A stretch of 64,000 nt of DNA from Blumeriella jaapii. Taxonomy: Eukaryota; Ascomycota; Leotiomycetes; Helotiales; Drepanopezizaceae. The stretch spans positions 62,001-126,000 of the forward strand of contig VWND01000003.1 of assembly GCA_009599575.1 (NCBI GenBank), written 5' to 3'. The notes beneath the pieces were generated by a model that was given only the letters and a program-made list of their open reading frames with translations, searched no databases and had not been told where the DNA came from. Of this stretch, positions 44,961-58,071 are shown piece after piece (position 1 is the stretch's first letter; each line of letters opens with the position of its first letter). The position numbers and the translations under genes are program-made.

Positions 44961-46409
44961 AAACTTTTTCAAAAAAAAATTTTTTTTCAAAAGTATAATC
45001 GCTTTGATCGAAATCGTCGTCGAAATCGCTAAAATCGGAATCGCTATCTGAATCAGAATTTAAAAAATAAATTTACTGATTTTTTTTATAAAATCGTTTC
45101 AACCGATTAACGGCGAACGTTTTTTTTAATTTTGTTTTATCGAATTTCGTAAACTTATAATAACTTTTATTTAATTCGGCCTCGTATACTTCGTAAAATC
45201 CGAGCCATTTATAATTAAATTTAATATCGGCCGATTTATTAATAACGCGCTAAACGTCGTAAACTAAAACCAAATTTCCTTTTTTAATTAGCGTTTTTTT
45301 TAAAATCTTAATTTTATTTTAAACTTTTTTAGCCGCTTTTTTATATTTTTTTTTTTTTAAAATTATTTTTTTTATATTTATATCGCGATAATTTAATTAT
45401 TTAAATTTTATTATTAATAAATCTGCTTTCGTTTTTATTTTAACCACGTTATAAAACTTTTATACAGGCCATTTTATTTCCAAAAGCAATCGAGCGTTTT
45501 TGCCGTATTAAATAAAAAATAAAATTATTTTAATAAAAGCGTATATGCATATGCGTATAATAAAAAGCATTTCCGAAAATTTCTTTAATCAACCCTTATA
45601 ACTTTTTCGAATAGCTTTTAAAAAGCCGTTAAAAATATTTCTATAATCTCGTTCCACAAATCCGTTGCTTTTCGAATTATAAACTAAAATTTAAATACGT
45701 TAAATCCCGTATTTTTTTTATAAAAGTCTCGACAACGCTTTTATTTTCGGATTTATTATCGACGTTTAATTTGCTAAACAAACCGTATCGATATATAACG
45801 TTTTTTTAAAAAAAAGTCGCTATAGTTTCGAAAATAATATTTCGGAAAAATCGCTTTTTAAGCTATTTAAATAAATCGTCGATAGCGAATACAAAGCACG
45901 TATATTCGCGGTCGGTAATCGATACGCGTATAACGTCGAAATTAACTTTTTTTTAAATTTTAAAAAACCACGTCGGATATAATAAGTTTTTTTTTCGGCC
46001 AAATTTTCGTTTTTAATAAAAAATACAGCTTTTAACGAAAGCTTTGCAGTTTTCGAAGCATTTTTTTTATTAAAAATCGTTTTTGATTCGGTAATAAATA
46101 GCTTTAGCTTTTTTATAAAATATTTTTTCGTAAGCTTCTTTTATAATTTGAAACTTATCGGCTTTATTATTTATTATTAAGCGTTTTTAATATATATTAT
46201 TTTTTATTTTATATAACTTTTTATCGGCTAAAATATAATCGAAAGCCTGGTTTTTAAATAATTTAAACTAATAATTTAATACGTTAAATAATTTAAATAA
46301 AATAATTAAATAATATATTATTAAATAAAAATCTTCGGTTTCGTAATTATCGATTAAAAATTTATTTTCGTCGCTAGTCGATTTATTCCGATCGTTTTCG
46401 ATCAAATTT

Positions 46410-46442
46410 ATTCGCGATATCAGCCGAAATAATAACGCGAAT
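46410..46442 (+). repeat. 33-bp palindromic motif, B site 3, in B2
   Basis: Plus strand starts ATTCGCGATATCAGCCG, ends AACGCGAAT. Confidence 0.82.
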
Positions 46443-46472
46443 GCTTTTTCGGCCCGAAAATTAATATTTTTT

Positions 46473-46505
46473 ATTCGCGGTGCCAACCGAAATAACAACG
46501 TAAAT
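46473..46505 (+). repeat. 33-bp palindromic motif, B site 2, in B2
   Basis: Plus strand starts ATTCGCGGTGCCAACCG, ends AACGTAAAT. Spacing to the neighbouring copy is 63 bp, as in B1. Confidence 0.82.
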
Positions 46506-48406
46506 AATTTCGGTTTTGTAAAACCCAAAGCGTAAATAATAAAATAGCCGATTTCGTTAACGATTTATTCGTCGATATTTTATTCGCTTTATTTAGCGAA
46601 ATCAAACGGATAAAAACGTTTTCGTTTAAAAAAGCCGTTTGCCGCTATATTAATTATTTTTTTAATATATTTAATTTCGAAATTTATAAATCGCATTCAA
46701 GCTATTTAATTAATAACGAACGCTTTTAATAAATTACTAGCTTTTCCGTTTAATTAATCGACAAAAACTTTTGCGTTTGTTTCCAAAATAAAATATACGT
46801 CGTACAATTCGCTTTTCATTTTTTATTATTTTAAAAACGCTTCGATATTTTCGTTTAATAATATCGTAGCGTGCTTTCGCGAAAAACTATAAGCCGTTTT
46901 CGAATCGTAAAAAATGCCGTTTTTTGTTTTTATCGATTTATTATAATACAGCTTTTTAACCGAAAATATTAACGTCGATAATCAAAATAATTTTTTTTGC
47001 GTCTAGGCTATAATTGATTCGCATAAGCGATAAAGCCGATAAAAGGTCGTTTTTAAAAACTTTTATAATTTTGCTTTATTTTTTTTTTCAAACGAAATCG
47101 ATTTTTTTTTTATCGTAGCGTAAATAAATGCAGCTTTTTAAAAAATGTTTTTAATTTAATTACGATAATAAATCACAACGCTAATAAAAGCTTTGGCTTC
47201 GGTAATATTTTTATATTTTTTTTATTCGCAAATCTTTTCAATCGTTAAAAATAGCGATCAACGCTGTTAGTTATATAATTAATAATATTTATTTCGGATA
47301 TGCAAAATTTTAATCGAAAGCCAATAATAGCTTTGGCTTTTTCGAAGCAGATTATAATTTTATCGATATTTTAAATATATTTTATTATATAACGTCGAAT
47401 TCTAAAAAAAATCTTTTTATTATTATAATATAATCTAAAGCTTTTTATTTCGACGTCGTTAACGTAAAACAAAATAATATTAAAAATACAAATTATAAAA
47501 ACTTTATATACGATTTTTACGAATTAAGCGATTAAATTAATAGTTTTTATAAATATTTTCGTTATACGCAATAAACCGATTAAAATTTAAATTGCCGTTA
47601 TATTTCGAAATCGTAGATTAAATATTAAATGGTCGTAGCCGAAAAACAAATCGAAAAAAAAAAGCGATCGTTAATTTTGCGAATTAGTTTAAAAATTAAT
47701 CGACGTTAAATAGCACGTTAGCGTTTCGTATTGTTATTCTGTTTATTTCGACGATTGCGATAATAAATTTATAAATGCTTTTTTTTTTTTTCGCAACGAT
47801 AAACTATTTGTTTTTATATAAGCCGTAGCAAAATTCGAAAATTTATTTAATTCGTTTTTTCAGCATTTCGATTATTTTATTTTAAAAAGCTTTAAAAACT
47901 GAAAAGATCTTTTTTTGCCAAGCTTCGTAAAATACGATTTTAATATTGATATAAAACGTAACGTTAAAGCTGAATTGGCCTATTTCGGTAAAATCGAAGG
48001 CTATAGCCTTTTTTCGGTTGCGTAAAACTTCGTATAAAACCTTTTTTTTTTTAGCAAAAATTAAATTCCGATTGCTAATTTATTAAATCGTTTTTTTATA
48101 AATCGGCTGCTAAATAATAAATTAAAAAATCGGCCGGTAATAAATCTTTCGAATTCGCCAATAATTAATTAAAATAATCTTATTATTTTATTTTTTTCAA
48201 ACCAATCGTTTATTTTTTCGGAAATATTCTTACCGGATTCGCTAAGATTTACGAATCGTATTTTATTAATTTTGCGCTTGTAAAAAATACTAATATTAAT
48301 ATAAAAAGATAAAATATATAAATCGGATTTATTTAAAACGAAAACGAAATTTTCGAAATTTTTATTTCCGAATTAATAGCCGAAAATATTAATATTAGCC
48401 AATTTT

Positions 48407-48439
48407 ACTCGCGGTGCTATTTCGATTAGCAACGTAAAT
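48407..48439 (+). repeat. 33-bp palindromic motif, B site 1, in B2
   Basis: Plus strand starts ACTCGCGGTGCTATTTCG, ends AACGTAAAT. Confidence 0.78.
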
Positions 48440-49809
48440 GTTTTTAGCCGAGTATTTTCCAAGTTTTATTATAGCCCAGCGTTTGTTTTAAAACCAAAAC
48501 CGGCTATTCGTTTTCCGATAAAACGTCGATTAAAAAAACTTTATCGCCGGCGACGATAATTTAATTTTAAAAAAATCGGTTTCAATTTCAAAAAAAAGCT
48601 TTTATTTGGCCGTTTTCGATATATTTAAAACTAACGAAACTTTTTAAAATCTAAAGCATTTTAAAAATAATAAAATAAAAGCATTTTTTTATTACTAAAA
48701 AATCTTTATAAATAATAATATTTTCAACGTCGATTTTTATATTTCGTATAATTTTATTAAATTTAATAATATTTTTATGAACGGTCGTATAAATTATTCG
48801 TTTATCGGTAATAATCGGAATATTATTAGCTTCGGCTGTTTTCTGGTTTATATAATTAACTTCGGTTCTATTATCGAATAAAACGAAAACGGTCGTATTT
48901 TTTTCAAGCATAATTTTTATTTTTAGCGCTTTTATAGCCGTATAAGCAGTTTCGTCGTTTTAACTTCTGGGTTTTTATAACGAAAGCCAAAAAACTGATT
49001 TTTTCCGAAGATTTCTTTTTATCGATTAAATTAACCGTTGTGTTGTAAATTTCCTTTTAATTTTTTTTTAATTCAAAATCGTTTCTTTTTCGGATAATTT
49101 CAATTTTCTCGTTTTTTTTTAATACAAAAATTTATTTGTTAATAATTTTGTCGAATTTTTCTTTTATACTAAATAAATCGCTGAATTTTAATTTAATTTT
49201 TTGTTTTATAATCTTTTTAATAGTTTCGTCGACCGCTTCGAAACTAATATATTTATCGATTTATTTTTCGCTTCGCATTAATAATAAACGTTTAAAAACT
49301 GATACTTTTTAAATAATTTAAACCGGAATATCGGTATCGATATTTTTTATATCGTCGTCAATTTTTTTTATTATAAGCGTTTTTCTAATAGTTTTATCGG
49401 TTTTTTTTCGAATTCCAAAATCTTTTTTTTTTTCGATTCTAACGTTTTTTTTCATATTAATTAATTTGGCGAATAAAACAAAAGCATTTTGCTTTTTTAT
49501 AATTCGCTGGCTTAATTATATAACCATAATATTTACAAATGCGACAATTGTATTAGTAATATATGCATTTGTTTTTTATTTATACATTTGAATTCTATTT
49601 ATACTTAAAATAAAAGTTTTCTTTTTAATTAATACATTTTCGAAAATGTTTTTTTTTTTACTAATAAAAATCGTTTTCGTATTTTTCCTGTTTTCCAAGC
49701 AATCGTTTTATTTTGTACCTTTTACTTTTAAGCGAATAATATTTAACCAGCTCTGATTTTCAGCTTTATTAAAAAGGCCTATTTTTGTTTTCGTCGGCCC
49801 GAAACAAAT

Positions 49810-50104
49810 TGTAACGATCTAATCAGTCGAAGAGCTGGGAGATCAGTCAACTGGTCGCCGTGTTCACATGGTATAAAAAACGAGCCTTTGGTTTTATAAC
49901 AAAAATATTTATTTAAAATCAATAATTGCAAAAAGCAGAAGTTGCTAAAAAAAAAGCTTTATATATATAAATAATTTCCACAGTTAATAAAAAAACCTAT
50001 CAAAAGACCAAGAAGCTTGCAGCTATACGTAATTGCTAAAAAGCTTGCAGCTATACGTAATTACTAGGGTAACACGAAAGATAGCAATAAAATAAATCGT
50101 CACA
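49810..50104 (-). repeat. A4 3' LTR with 28-bp duplication
   Basis: TGTAACGATCTAATCAG to AAATCGTCACA, 295 bp. Unit aagcttgcagctatacgtaa repeats at 50013 and 50041. Confidence 0.93.
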
Positions 50105-53100
50105 TTATTCCTCCGTCCGAAAAAAACGCGCCCTCGAGCTTTTATTTATTAGTACGTCGCTATTCAAATAATCGTACGAATCCAAATCTTCGGAATACGC
50201 TTTCAGCCAGTTTACAAGTTTTGCAGAAGAACCGGAAAGCTTTTTATACGCCAAATAAAAATCGCGCACTTTTAAAAAAGCGTATATAAAATCGGACGCG
50301 GAGTACCACGTAAGATTTTTATTTAAACCTATTTAAAAAGCTTTGTATTAAAAAGTCTTCCGCTGCATTCGACAAACGATTAATTTTTCGATTTCGTATT
50401 TAAGCTTATCAGTTATATTAATAGATTCAGAGGCTAAATTAACCTGATCTGAAAGCGCGTCGTTAGCTGCTTTACGCAGTCGACTAGCGTAAAAAACTGA
50501 GTATACGTTTATAATACTAAAAAGATTTAGCTTAAAAGCGTTGTCGAAAATTTTAGCTATAATTTTAAAAGGGCCGTTTATAAAATTGTCGAGCTTACGA
50601 AAGGGCCGGAAAGTCGGAAATGGACGCATATCGAGCTATACGTAATCGCTAATATCAAAATCGATCGCGCGGCGAAACTTATTCGCATTTTTTTTTATTT
50701 TGTCGTAAGCTTATTAAAAATGCGATTTAGCGAAGTTTCAAGCGTCGTAATAGCGGCGAACATACGCACGAGCTTCGTTTGCGTTTAGCTTATATAAAAG
50801 ATTGGAAAAAGGGGAAGTATCGAGCTTTCAGTTCCAATTAGTGTAAAAAGTATAATCGTATACAATTTCAAAAAGTGAAAAGCCATCTAGATTTTCGTAA
50901 AAAAGGATTATTTAAGCGAAATCCATTATTAAAAAAAATTCGTTCCAATCGTTTTAATAAAAGTTTACAAAAGATCGAAAGCGTTTTTATAAATATTAAT
51001 TGTAAATTTCGGTCTGACCGTCGGTTTCAGAATAAGCGGCTATCGAAAGCTTTAATTGCGTACCGAGTATTTTGTTTAATTTAAACCAGAAGATAAATTA
51101 ATATTAGAAGCTACGATCGCTAATAATACTTTTTAAAAGGCCAAAATACCTGTATACGTGGAATATATATAATTTGGCGAAGCTTCGAGCGTCGATATTT
51201 TTATGGCAAAAGATCGAAATAGCCTGCTTGGAAAAGCGATCTATTATTACGAATACGTTATCGTAACCGTATTTGTTTTTATTAAAACTGCAAAAGTTTA
51301 TTATAACGTGCTTTCAAAAATGGTCAAAAATAAAAAAAGACTAAAAAAGACCGGGGCGTTTATTTTTTAAAACAAAACTTTTTCGATAAGCGTAGCAATT
51401 GCGATAATATTATTTTACGAAAGCTGTTATACCTCGTTAATAATATTGGTTCGAAAGCAATTGCGTAGTTTTGCGAGCGCTAGGATAAACGGTGGAAATC
51501 TGGTCGTACATTTTTCGTATAAAAGCCAAACGAAAATAATCGACGTTTGATATTATTAAGCGACCGTAATATAACAGCAAATCGCGTTTAAATATATACG
51601 AAATATTATTATCGTCGTTTTCTCGTAGCGTTTCGTATAGCTTTTTTTCGAAAGGCTATCAGGCTGCTAATTGTACGATTAGCATAAAAAAATTGGTCAA
51701 CGATACGAAGTACGAATAAAAAATTAGCTATTTTAACGATAAAAACAGCTGTTTCGGAAGCCGTAGGAAATCGAAGTTTTTTAGTCAAAAAGCGGTAATC
51801 GATCTGATTTATTCGAAAAAAAGTTTGCAGGCGCTGGATGCGTTTAAAAGAGTTTTGGCGGTCGAATTCGCTCGTACGACGTGTTAATACGTTAGCTAAT
51901 AAATTGTGTTTATCTGATTTATACGTAATAAGAAAGTTGTAATCGGCGAAAAGCTCGGCTCAGCGTGTTTATCGAGCGTTAAAAGTTTGGAAGTTATAAA
52001 ATACTTTAAGGTTTTGTAATTAATAATTATTTTAATTTAATAAATTAAGCCAGCTAATTCAATACGAAAGTTGTTTAAAAATTTTACGATTGCGAATATC
52101 TTTTTGTCGTGTACGACGTAGTTTAGCTTTGCGAAAACTATAATTTTGCTAAAATAAGCGATTGGAAGCCAATCGTCGCTATAGAATTGTAAAAGCATAA
52201 AAGCTATTACGCCGTCGGAAACGTTAGTTTCTAATATGCAAAAAAAGTTTTGCCTGTAATATTATAAAACTGATGCAATAATAAAAGCTAATATAAAAAG
52301 GTCGAAACTTTTTTGATATTTAAAAATGAAATTGTAAAAAACGTTAGCTTTAATTAAATAAACCAAAAGCTTTGCAATTATACCGTAGTTTCGAATAAAA
52401 CGTCGATAAAAGTTACAAAAACCAAAAAAGCTTTGTATATCTTTTATAATAATAAAAAGCTTCTAATAAGCGACCACGGAAATCTTTTCTAAGTCTATTT
52501 TTAGGCTTTTAATCGAAATAATAAAGCCTAAGTAACGGATCCGAATAACATTAAATTCAGATTTTCGAATATCGGTCTGTAATTCAGCGTCAACGAGTTT
52601 TAAAGCATTTTGCGAACGTATATAATATATTTTAAAAAATCGGACGAATAAATAAAAATATTATTCAAATATGCAATACAAAAATCGTTTAAATAATCGA
52701 AGAAAACGTCGTTTATATAACGTTGATAAATTACGGATTTATTAATAAAGCCAAAAAATAGCATTTTATATTTATAAACGCCGTAACGCGTACAAAACGT
52801 CGTTAGTTTTTTATTAGCGAAATCTATTCGAATTTTATAAAAAGCTTAACGAATATCGAACTTCGTAAAAATTCGTGCTTTCGAAAAACAAGCAAAAGTC
52901 TTATCGATAAAAAAGAAAAAATAGCGATTTTTACAAATAATATTATTAAAAGCTCGATAATCGATACAAAAACGCAATAAACCGTCGGGTTTTTTAGCGA
53001 AAAGCATTAAAGCAGCGAAAAAAGCGATGAAAAATTCGATAAAGCTTTTATTAAAATTATTTTACAAGTAAATCTTAACAATTTCGAGCTTCGGAATCGA

Positions 53101-54349
53101 TATTTTATATAAAAAAGTGTATTTCAGCTTTTTTTTATTTATAATAAGCTCGATTTTATAATCGTAAGGCCGGTGAAAGGCTAGCTTATTACTGGCGGCC
53201 TTAGAAAACACGTATTCGAAGTTTTTATACTCCGGAGAAAGAAATTCGAAAAAAGGTTTATTCGAAATTAGTTCTGCTAAATTAATTAAAAAAATCGAAA
53301 TCGATATTTCGTTGATTTTGAAACGTTCGAAAAAACTGTAAAATTAGGTTTTAAAAGAAATATTATACGTAAGGTCGTTTAGTATTCTGTCGATCTCGTA
53401 CAAAAAGATTAAAAACACTTTAATTGCTTTTTTTCTGGAAATCAGCTTGAAAGCGTATGCAATAATTTGGCAGATGGAAATTAGGTAAGCGGTAAATTAA
53501 AGGATTCGTTTTCGAACTGGTCGTTTAAAAGGTTTAAAAAAAAGTTGTTTATCTGAATTATCGATTATATTAAGCTGAAAAGCCATCGCGGCGAAAGCTT
53601 TCCTTCGGTTTTTGATATAACTGTTTTTCGTAAAACAAGAAAGCTGTTTTGACGAAAAAAGAAAAGAAGGAAAAGAAATAATAAAAAAGGAATCGTCAGC
53701 CTGAAAAAATAATAGTATGATTTTTTATATTATCCTACTGGCGTCGCCATCGAAATTGGCACCGCGAGTGAAATTCGACCTTTTCGCGCTTCGCATAGCG
53801 TCGTAGATCTGCCATAATTAATCAAAGTTCTTGTTACGTTTTACAGCGTCGTTTTAATAACGAGATTAAATTTTTCGGAAATGCAAATAAAAGATTTTAA
53901 TACAACGAGCGTAAAAAGCTGTAGAAGGGTAAGATTTCGGCCAATAAAGCTTGCGTTTATTACAGTTTAATAAAATTTGATATTCGGCCAATCAAGCTTT
54001 TTTTAAAATCATATTATGATTTCCGAAATTAATAATTAAAAAAAAAATAAACGATTGTATTCGATTATTAATAATAAAATTAAAAAGCGTAAAATATGTA
54101 ATTAAATAGCCACGAGTTTTATTATATTTTTTTATAAAAAAAGGAGCCGGGAAAAATTGAATTAAAGGTTTTAAAAAAAAAAAAAAACTTAATTAGCGCC
54201 GAATCGATTAACGCATAACCGTTCGCTTTAAAATCGGCGAGCGCTTTCATTTTATACGAAAAGCTATTTTTAATAAATATAACGGAAATTATTAATAAAT
54301 CGCTATTAAAAAGCTTTCGAACGTTAAAATAACGCATATCGCGTAACAC
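50105..54349 (-). pseudogene. pol: A4 pol remnant: protease, RT, RNase H, integrase, chromodomain
   Basis: Protease 54349-53930 (MLRDMRYFNVRKLF, ALADFKANGY); linker with the 33-bp motif; RT about 53240-52400; RNase H about 52330-51880; integrase about 51760-50640; GPF/Y module and chromodomain 50629-50110 (MRPFPTFRPFRKLDNF, KYEIEKLIVCRMQRKT). Full length, with no deletion like that of A2. Confidence 0.87.
53737..53769 (-). repeat. 33-bp palindromic motif, A site, in A4
   Basis: In coding sense starts ACTCGCGGTGCCAATTTCG, ends GACGCCAGT. This is the least mutated A-site copy. Confidence 0.82.
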
Positions 54350-55978
54350 GTCTAAAAAAAAGGTTTTGCTTAGGCCTGGGCGTTTTTTCGACTAGCGGAA
54401 AAGCTTTTAATTTCCTTATATGCGTTTTGGAAATCGTTTGGAAAAGGGTTTTCGTTTTTATTATTATTATTAAAAAACGAATTTTCGGCCGGCTCGATTT
54501 CGTTTACATCTACTAGCCTGAAAAGGCCTTTGGATGGAACCGAGGGTCGGCCCGTAAAAGATCGTGCAAATTGGCTTCGAACCTTTTAATATAAAATAAA
54601 AAACGAGCGTTATCGTTGGTCCGATCGAAAAAATAAAACGCCAAAGGGGGCGTTTTAGCGTGGAAAAGAAAAAAAAAACAAGGGGCTAAAAAAAAGTTTG
54701 TAAAACACTTGGACGACTTTCGTATATACGATTTAATTCGTAATACGCTTTGGTTAAAAACCTACCATTTTGATAAATAATAAACTTGATAGAAAAACGA
54801 TTCGCGTATAAAATTCGTTCAGCTAATTAACTTTGTTTTTTTTAACGGACGGCGGTAAACTAATTTTTGAAAATCGTTATACGCGCTTATTTCAAATACA
54901 GCTTTTCTCGTAAACGCTTTGGTATTTTATCGCGGAAGGCGTTTCGAAGCTGTTTATCGATTCGTATTTAAGCGTTCGCTGCGAAAATAAAAAATCGCAA
55001 ATAAAATCGCTAAAAATCGTCGTACGTATTTATTACAAGCATTTTAAATTCGTTTTCGGCCTTTTAAACGTCGGAAAAGTCGGCCAGAAAATCGGCGACT
55101 TTTTTTATTAATTTTTCGGAAAAAATAAAATCGGAGCGATTCAAAATACGCGGAATCAAAAACTCTTTCGCTACGCTTTCGGTTTGATCGAATATATAAT
55201 TCTTACGAAATCGATCGCTAGCAAAATAGTCGTAATAAAATTCGAGATTATCGAAAATTTTAATTTCTTAATAGCGTGCTTTGTAATTTTTACTATTATT
55301 TAATTTAAACTTAAAGTTCGAAACGCGTTTTATACGAGCTAATCGAGAGTTAGCAAATAAATGGAAATTATAGCGTTTAAAAAGCGCGCTAAGATTTTGG
55401 CCGTTATAAAAAAATTTAAAAAAAATTCGCGAAAAACGTGGAAGTTAATTTGCAGCGTTTATTAATTAAAATAAAACGTTGCGGAAAAAAAGAAAAACAG
55501 CAAATTCGCGATTGGCAAAAGCATATTCGATAAATTCTACCAAACGCTTTAATTAAAAGGTCTGTCGCAATCGCATAATTTTCAAAAGTTGTCGTTTACG
55601 CTTTTGCGCTTTTTTTAATTGATTTTGCAAAAGTCTCAACTGAACGCTTTTAGCGCTAGGCTGAAAAGTGGCAGACGAAATAGTTGGCGCTCTGCTTTTT
55701 CTTTTGTTTTTTTTTCTTCGGGAGGAGGATTGTTTTTCAAAAAAAGAAGCTTTTGAAGGAGGCTGCTTTTTTACTAGTTGAAAAAAGAAAGGTTAAAATG
55801 TAGTAACAAAAGCTGAAAAGCTTTGCTGAGAAAAGGATCGTTAAACAAAAGCTATTTTTCGCGAAATGCGAAAATAAGCTTTTTTACGACCGGTCGATTA
55901 TTTTGGTATAATCCGTAAAGAATTCGAAGGAAAAAATAGTTTACGCCGTCGCCAGCGTAAAAAAAAAGTTGTTAATAA
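54350..55978 (-). pseudogene. gag: A4 gag remnant and leader
   Basis: Co-linear with A3 30706-32344: leader with primer-binding site (antisense agttgttaataa at 55967-55978), Pro-rich start near 55760, Lys/Gln-rich coiled region near 55600, capsid-like part near 55250-55180. Frames are broken, no knuckle seen. Confidence 0.72.
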
Positions 55979-56274
55979 TATAACGATTTAATTAATCGAA
56001 AAGCTAGAAGATCAGTCAATTGGTCGCCGTATTTATATAATATAAAAACGAACCTTTGGTTTTGTAACAAAAATATTTATTTAAAATTAATAATTGCAAA
56101 AAGCAGAAGTTGCTAAAAAAGAAGAATCTTATATATATGAATAATTTTCACAGTTAATAAAAAGATTCATCAGGAGATCAGAAAGCTTGCAGCTATACGT
56201 AGTTGCTGGGAAGCTTGCAGCTATACGTAGTTGCTGGGGTGACACGAGAGGTGGCAACAGAGTGAATCGTCACA
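55979..56274 (-). repeat. A4 5' LTR with 28-bp duplication
   Basis: TATAACGATTTAATT to GAATCGTCACA, 296 bp. Duplicated unit at 56183 and 56211. Confidence 0.93.
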
Positions 56275-57774
56275 CAAATCGCTCCGTATTTATTAATATA
56301 ACAAATTCTATTATTTATATAAAAATTAAATGCTTTGCATTTAAAACGAATATAAAGTTTTTCGCAATAAATTTTTTTATTATTACAAAATCCATATTTA
56401 AGGCTACGAAATCTGTTTTAATAATTACTTTTATTATTTTAATAGCCGCGATTTTGGTTTTCGCGCTGGTTTTTTTTTTCCTTTTAATAATTATTATTAT
56501 AATTAATATTTCGCTGATTCTGATCGCTAGCACGGAAAAATTGCTATTAAGCAGCCATTACTTTTACGGTAGCTTAGCGAAGCTGATCGCTTCGCGTATT
56601 TTAAAAAAAATAATTATTATAAAAGCTATTTTAATCGTTTTTATTATCCGAATTAACGTAAAAAAGTTTTTTCTGCTATTGCATAAAACTTTCGATTTTA
56701 TTTTGAAATTTTTAAATTTTAATATCGGTAAATTTTAATACGAAAGTTTCGATATTTTTATTAAGCTTTTCCAAGTCTATAAGTTTTGCAAAACAATTAA
56801 ATAATATAATAACTGGCTGTTTTTTGGCGATTTCGGTAACTTTTAATGGCTGGGCATATTTCTGCACTAAAGCTTCCACGTCTTTTTAATAAATAAAAAA
56901 AAGCGATTTCTTTTGATTTATAATTTCGATAATACGTTCGCTTTGGTTTTATTTAAAAACGAATTTCATAAATTTAAAATATTAATCGAAGGTTTTAAAA
57001 TCTTATTTATTAATCTTAAAATGCTTAATAATTTTATTGCGAATACTAATCGAAAAGCCAAATAAAAACAATTTTTTTTATTTAATTTCGTTTAAAACTT
57101 TTTTATTAACGAAAACGTTAAAAACTTTCGTATAAATACGATAATAAGCTTTAAATTCTTTGGCTTAGCGAATTATTATAATAAACTATTTAAAAAAAGC
57201 GATAATATCGCGAATTTGCTAACGATCGTAGTTTCGGAATTCCGATTTTAAAGCTTTAACTAGCTTACGCCAGTTTCGAGCTTTAATAATTTTCTATTTA
57301 TTTATCGATTTAATAATATTCTTAGTAATTAAGTTATAATAACGAGAAAGTTTATCGAACATTTTAGTTTTAAAACTCCGAAATCCTCACAGGTTTTTTT
57401 ATATTTTTCGATAAAATCGGTAACGTTGGCGCTATTAAATAAAAATGCATCAGAAAAGCTAAAAAAGGGCATACGGCCTCGCATAAAAAAACGAAAAGCG
57501 TCGTTATTCATAATATTAGTAAAAGTGTTAGTAAAGTTTAAATTAAATAAATAAATATTTTCTGGAATTGCAGATTAAAGGTTTTTAATATAAAAAAAAT
57601 CGTCTTTAATAAAAAAGCTATTAAAAAAGTCTTTATGTTTTTTAAAAAAAATTAAATAAAATAAAATTGCGTTTAAATATTTAAATAATATATTAAAAAA
57701 CTTATCTTTTAGTAAGTTAATTAAATTAATATAATATTATTATATAATTCACGGTTTCGATATTCCGTGGCTCA

Positions 57775-58071
57775 TATGACGATTCACTCTGTTGCCACCT
57801 CTCGTGTCACCCCAGCAACTACGTATAGCTGCAAGCTCCCCAGCAACTACGTATAGCTGCAAGCCCCCTGGTCTCCTGGTGAGTCTTTTTATTAATTATA
57901 AAAACTATTTATATATATAAAGCTTTTTTTTTTTAGCAACTTCTGCTTTTTGCAATTGTTAATTCTAAATGAATATTTTTATTACAAAACCAAAAGCTCG
58001 TTTTTTATATTATATAAATACGGCGACCAATTAATTAATTTCCTAGCTTTTCGACTAATTAAATCGTTATA
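57775..58071 (+). repeat. A5 5' LTR with 28-bp duplication
   Basis: 297 bp, TATGACGATTCACTCTG to AATCGTTATA. The duplicated segment, cagcaactacgtatagctgc, lies around 57812 and 57840. TATA box atatatataaagc near 57911. Confidence 0.93.

Larger units (their letters stand above)
44961..48560 (-). pseudogene. pol: B2 RT, RNase H and integrase
   Basis: On the minus strand it matches B1 23600-27146: RT about 48200-47100, RNase H about 47080-46600, linker with two 33-bp motifs at 46410-46505, integrase about 46250-45000 including the counterpart of LGRKKNLLYPT and the acidic tail near 45000-45060. Stops are numerous. It adds no domain to those seen in B1. Confidence 0.85.
49810..56274 (-). mobile_element. 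A4: full-length A-family chromovirus in B2 gag
   Basis: 6,465 bp, LTRs 55979-56274 (5') and 49810-50104 (3'), flanked by CAAAT (49805-49809, 56275-56279). B1 shows the empty site near 22280. LTRs carry a 28-bp internal duplication that A1-A3 lack. On the window plus strand more G than C survives in the parts I compared. Confidence 0.96.
48561..57690 (-). pseudogene. gag-pro: B2 gag and protease, split by A4
   Basis: Two segments on the minus strand: 56275-57690 (gag start, with the counterpart of RGRMPFFSFSDAFLFNSAN and TDFIEKYKKTCEDFG near 57400-57480) and 48561-49809 (rest of gag, linker, protease). The protease at 48911-48651 reads FVLFDNRTEVNYI, where D is kept and SGA is lost. A4 cuts the Cys-rich region of gag with CAAAT duplicated on both sides. 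57691-57774 is leader, ending at the A5 insertion. Confidence 0.82.

Noticed and set aside
56187..56738. Open frame of 183 codons, hydrophobic
   Set aside because: Antisense to B2 gag and overlapping the A4 LTR; stop-poor because of AT-rich sequence. Not a gene.
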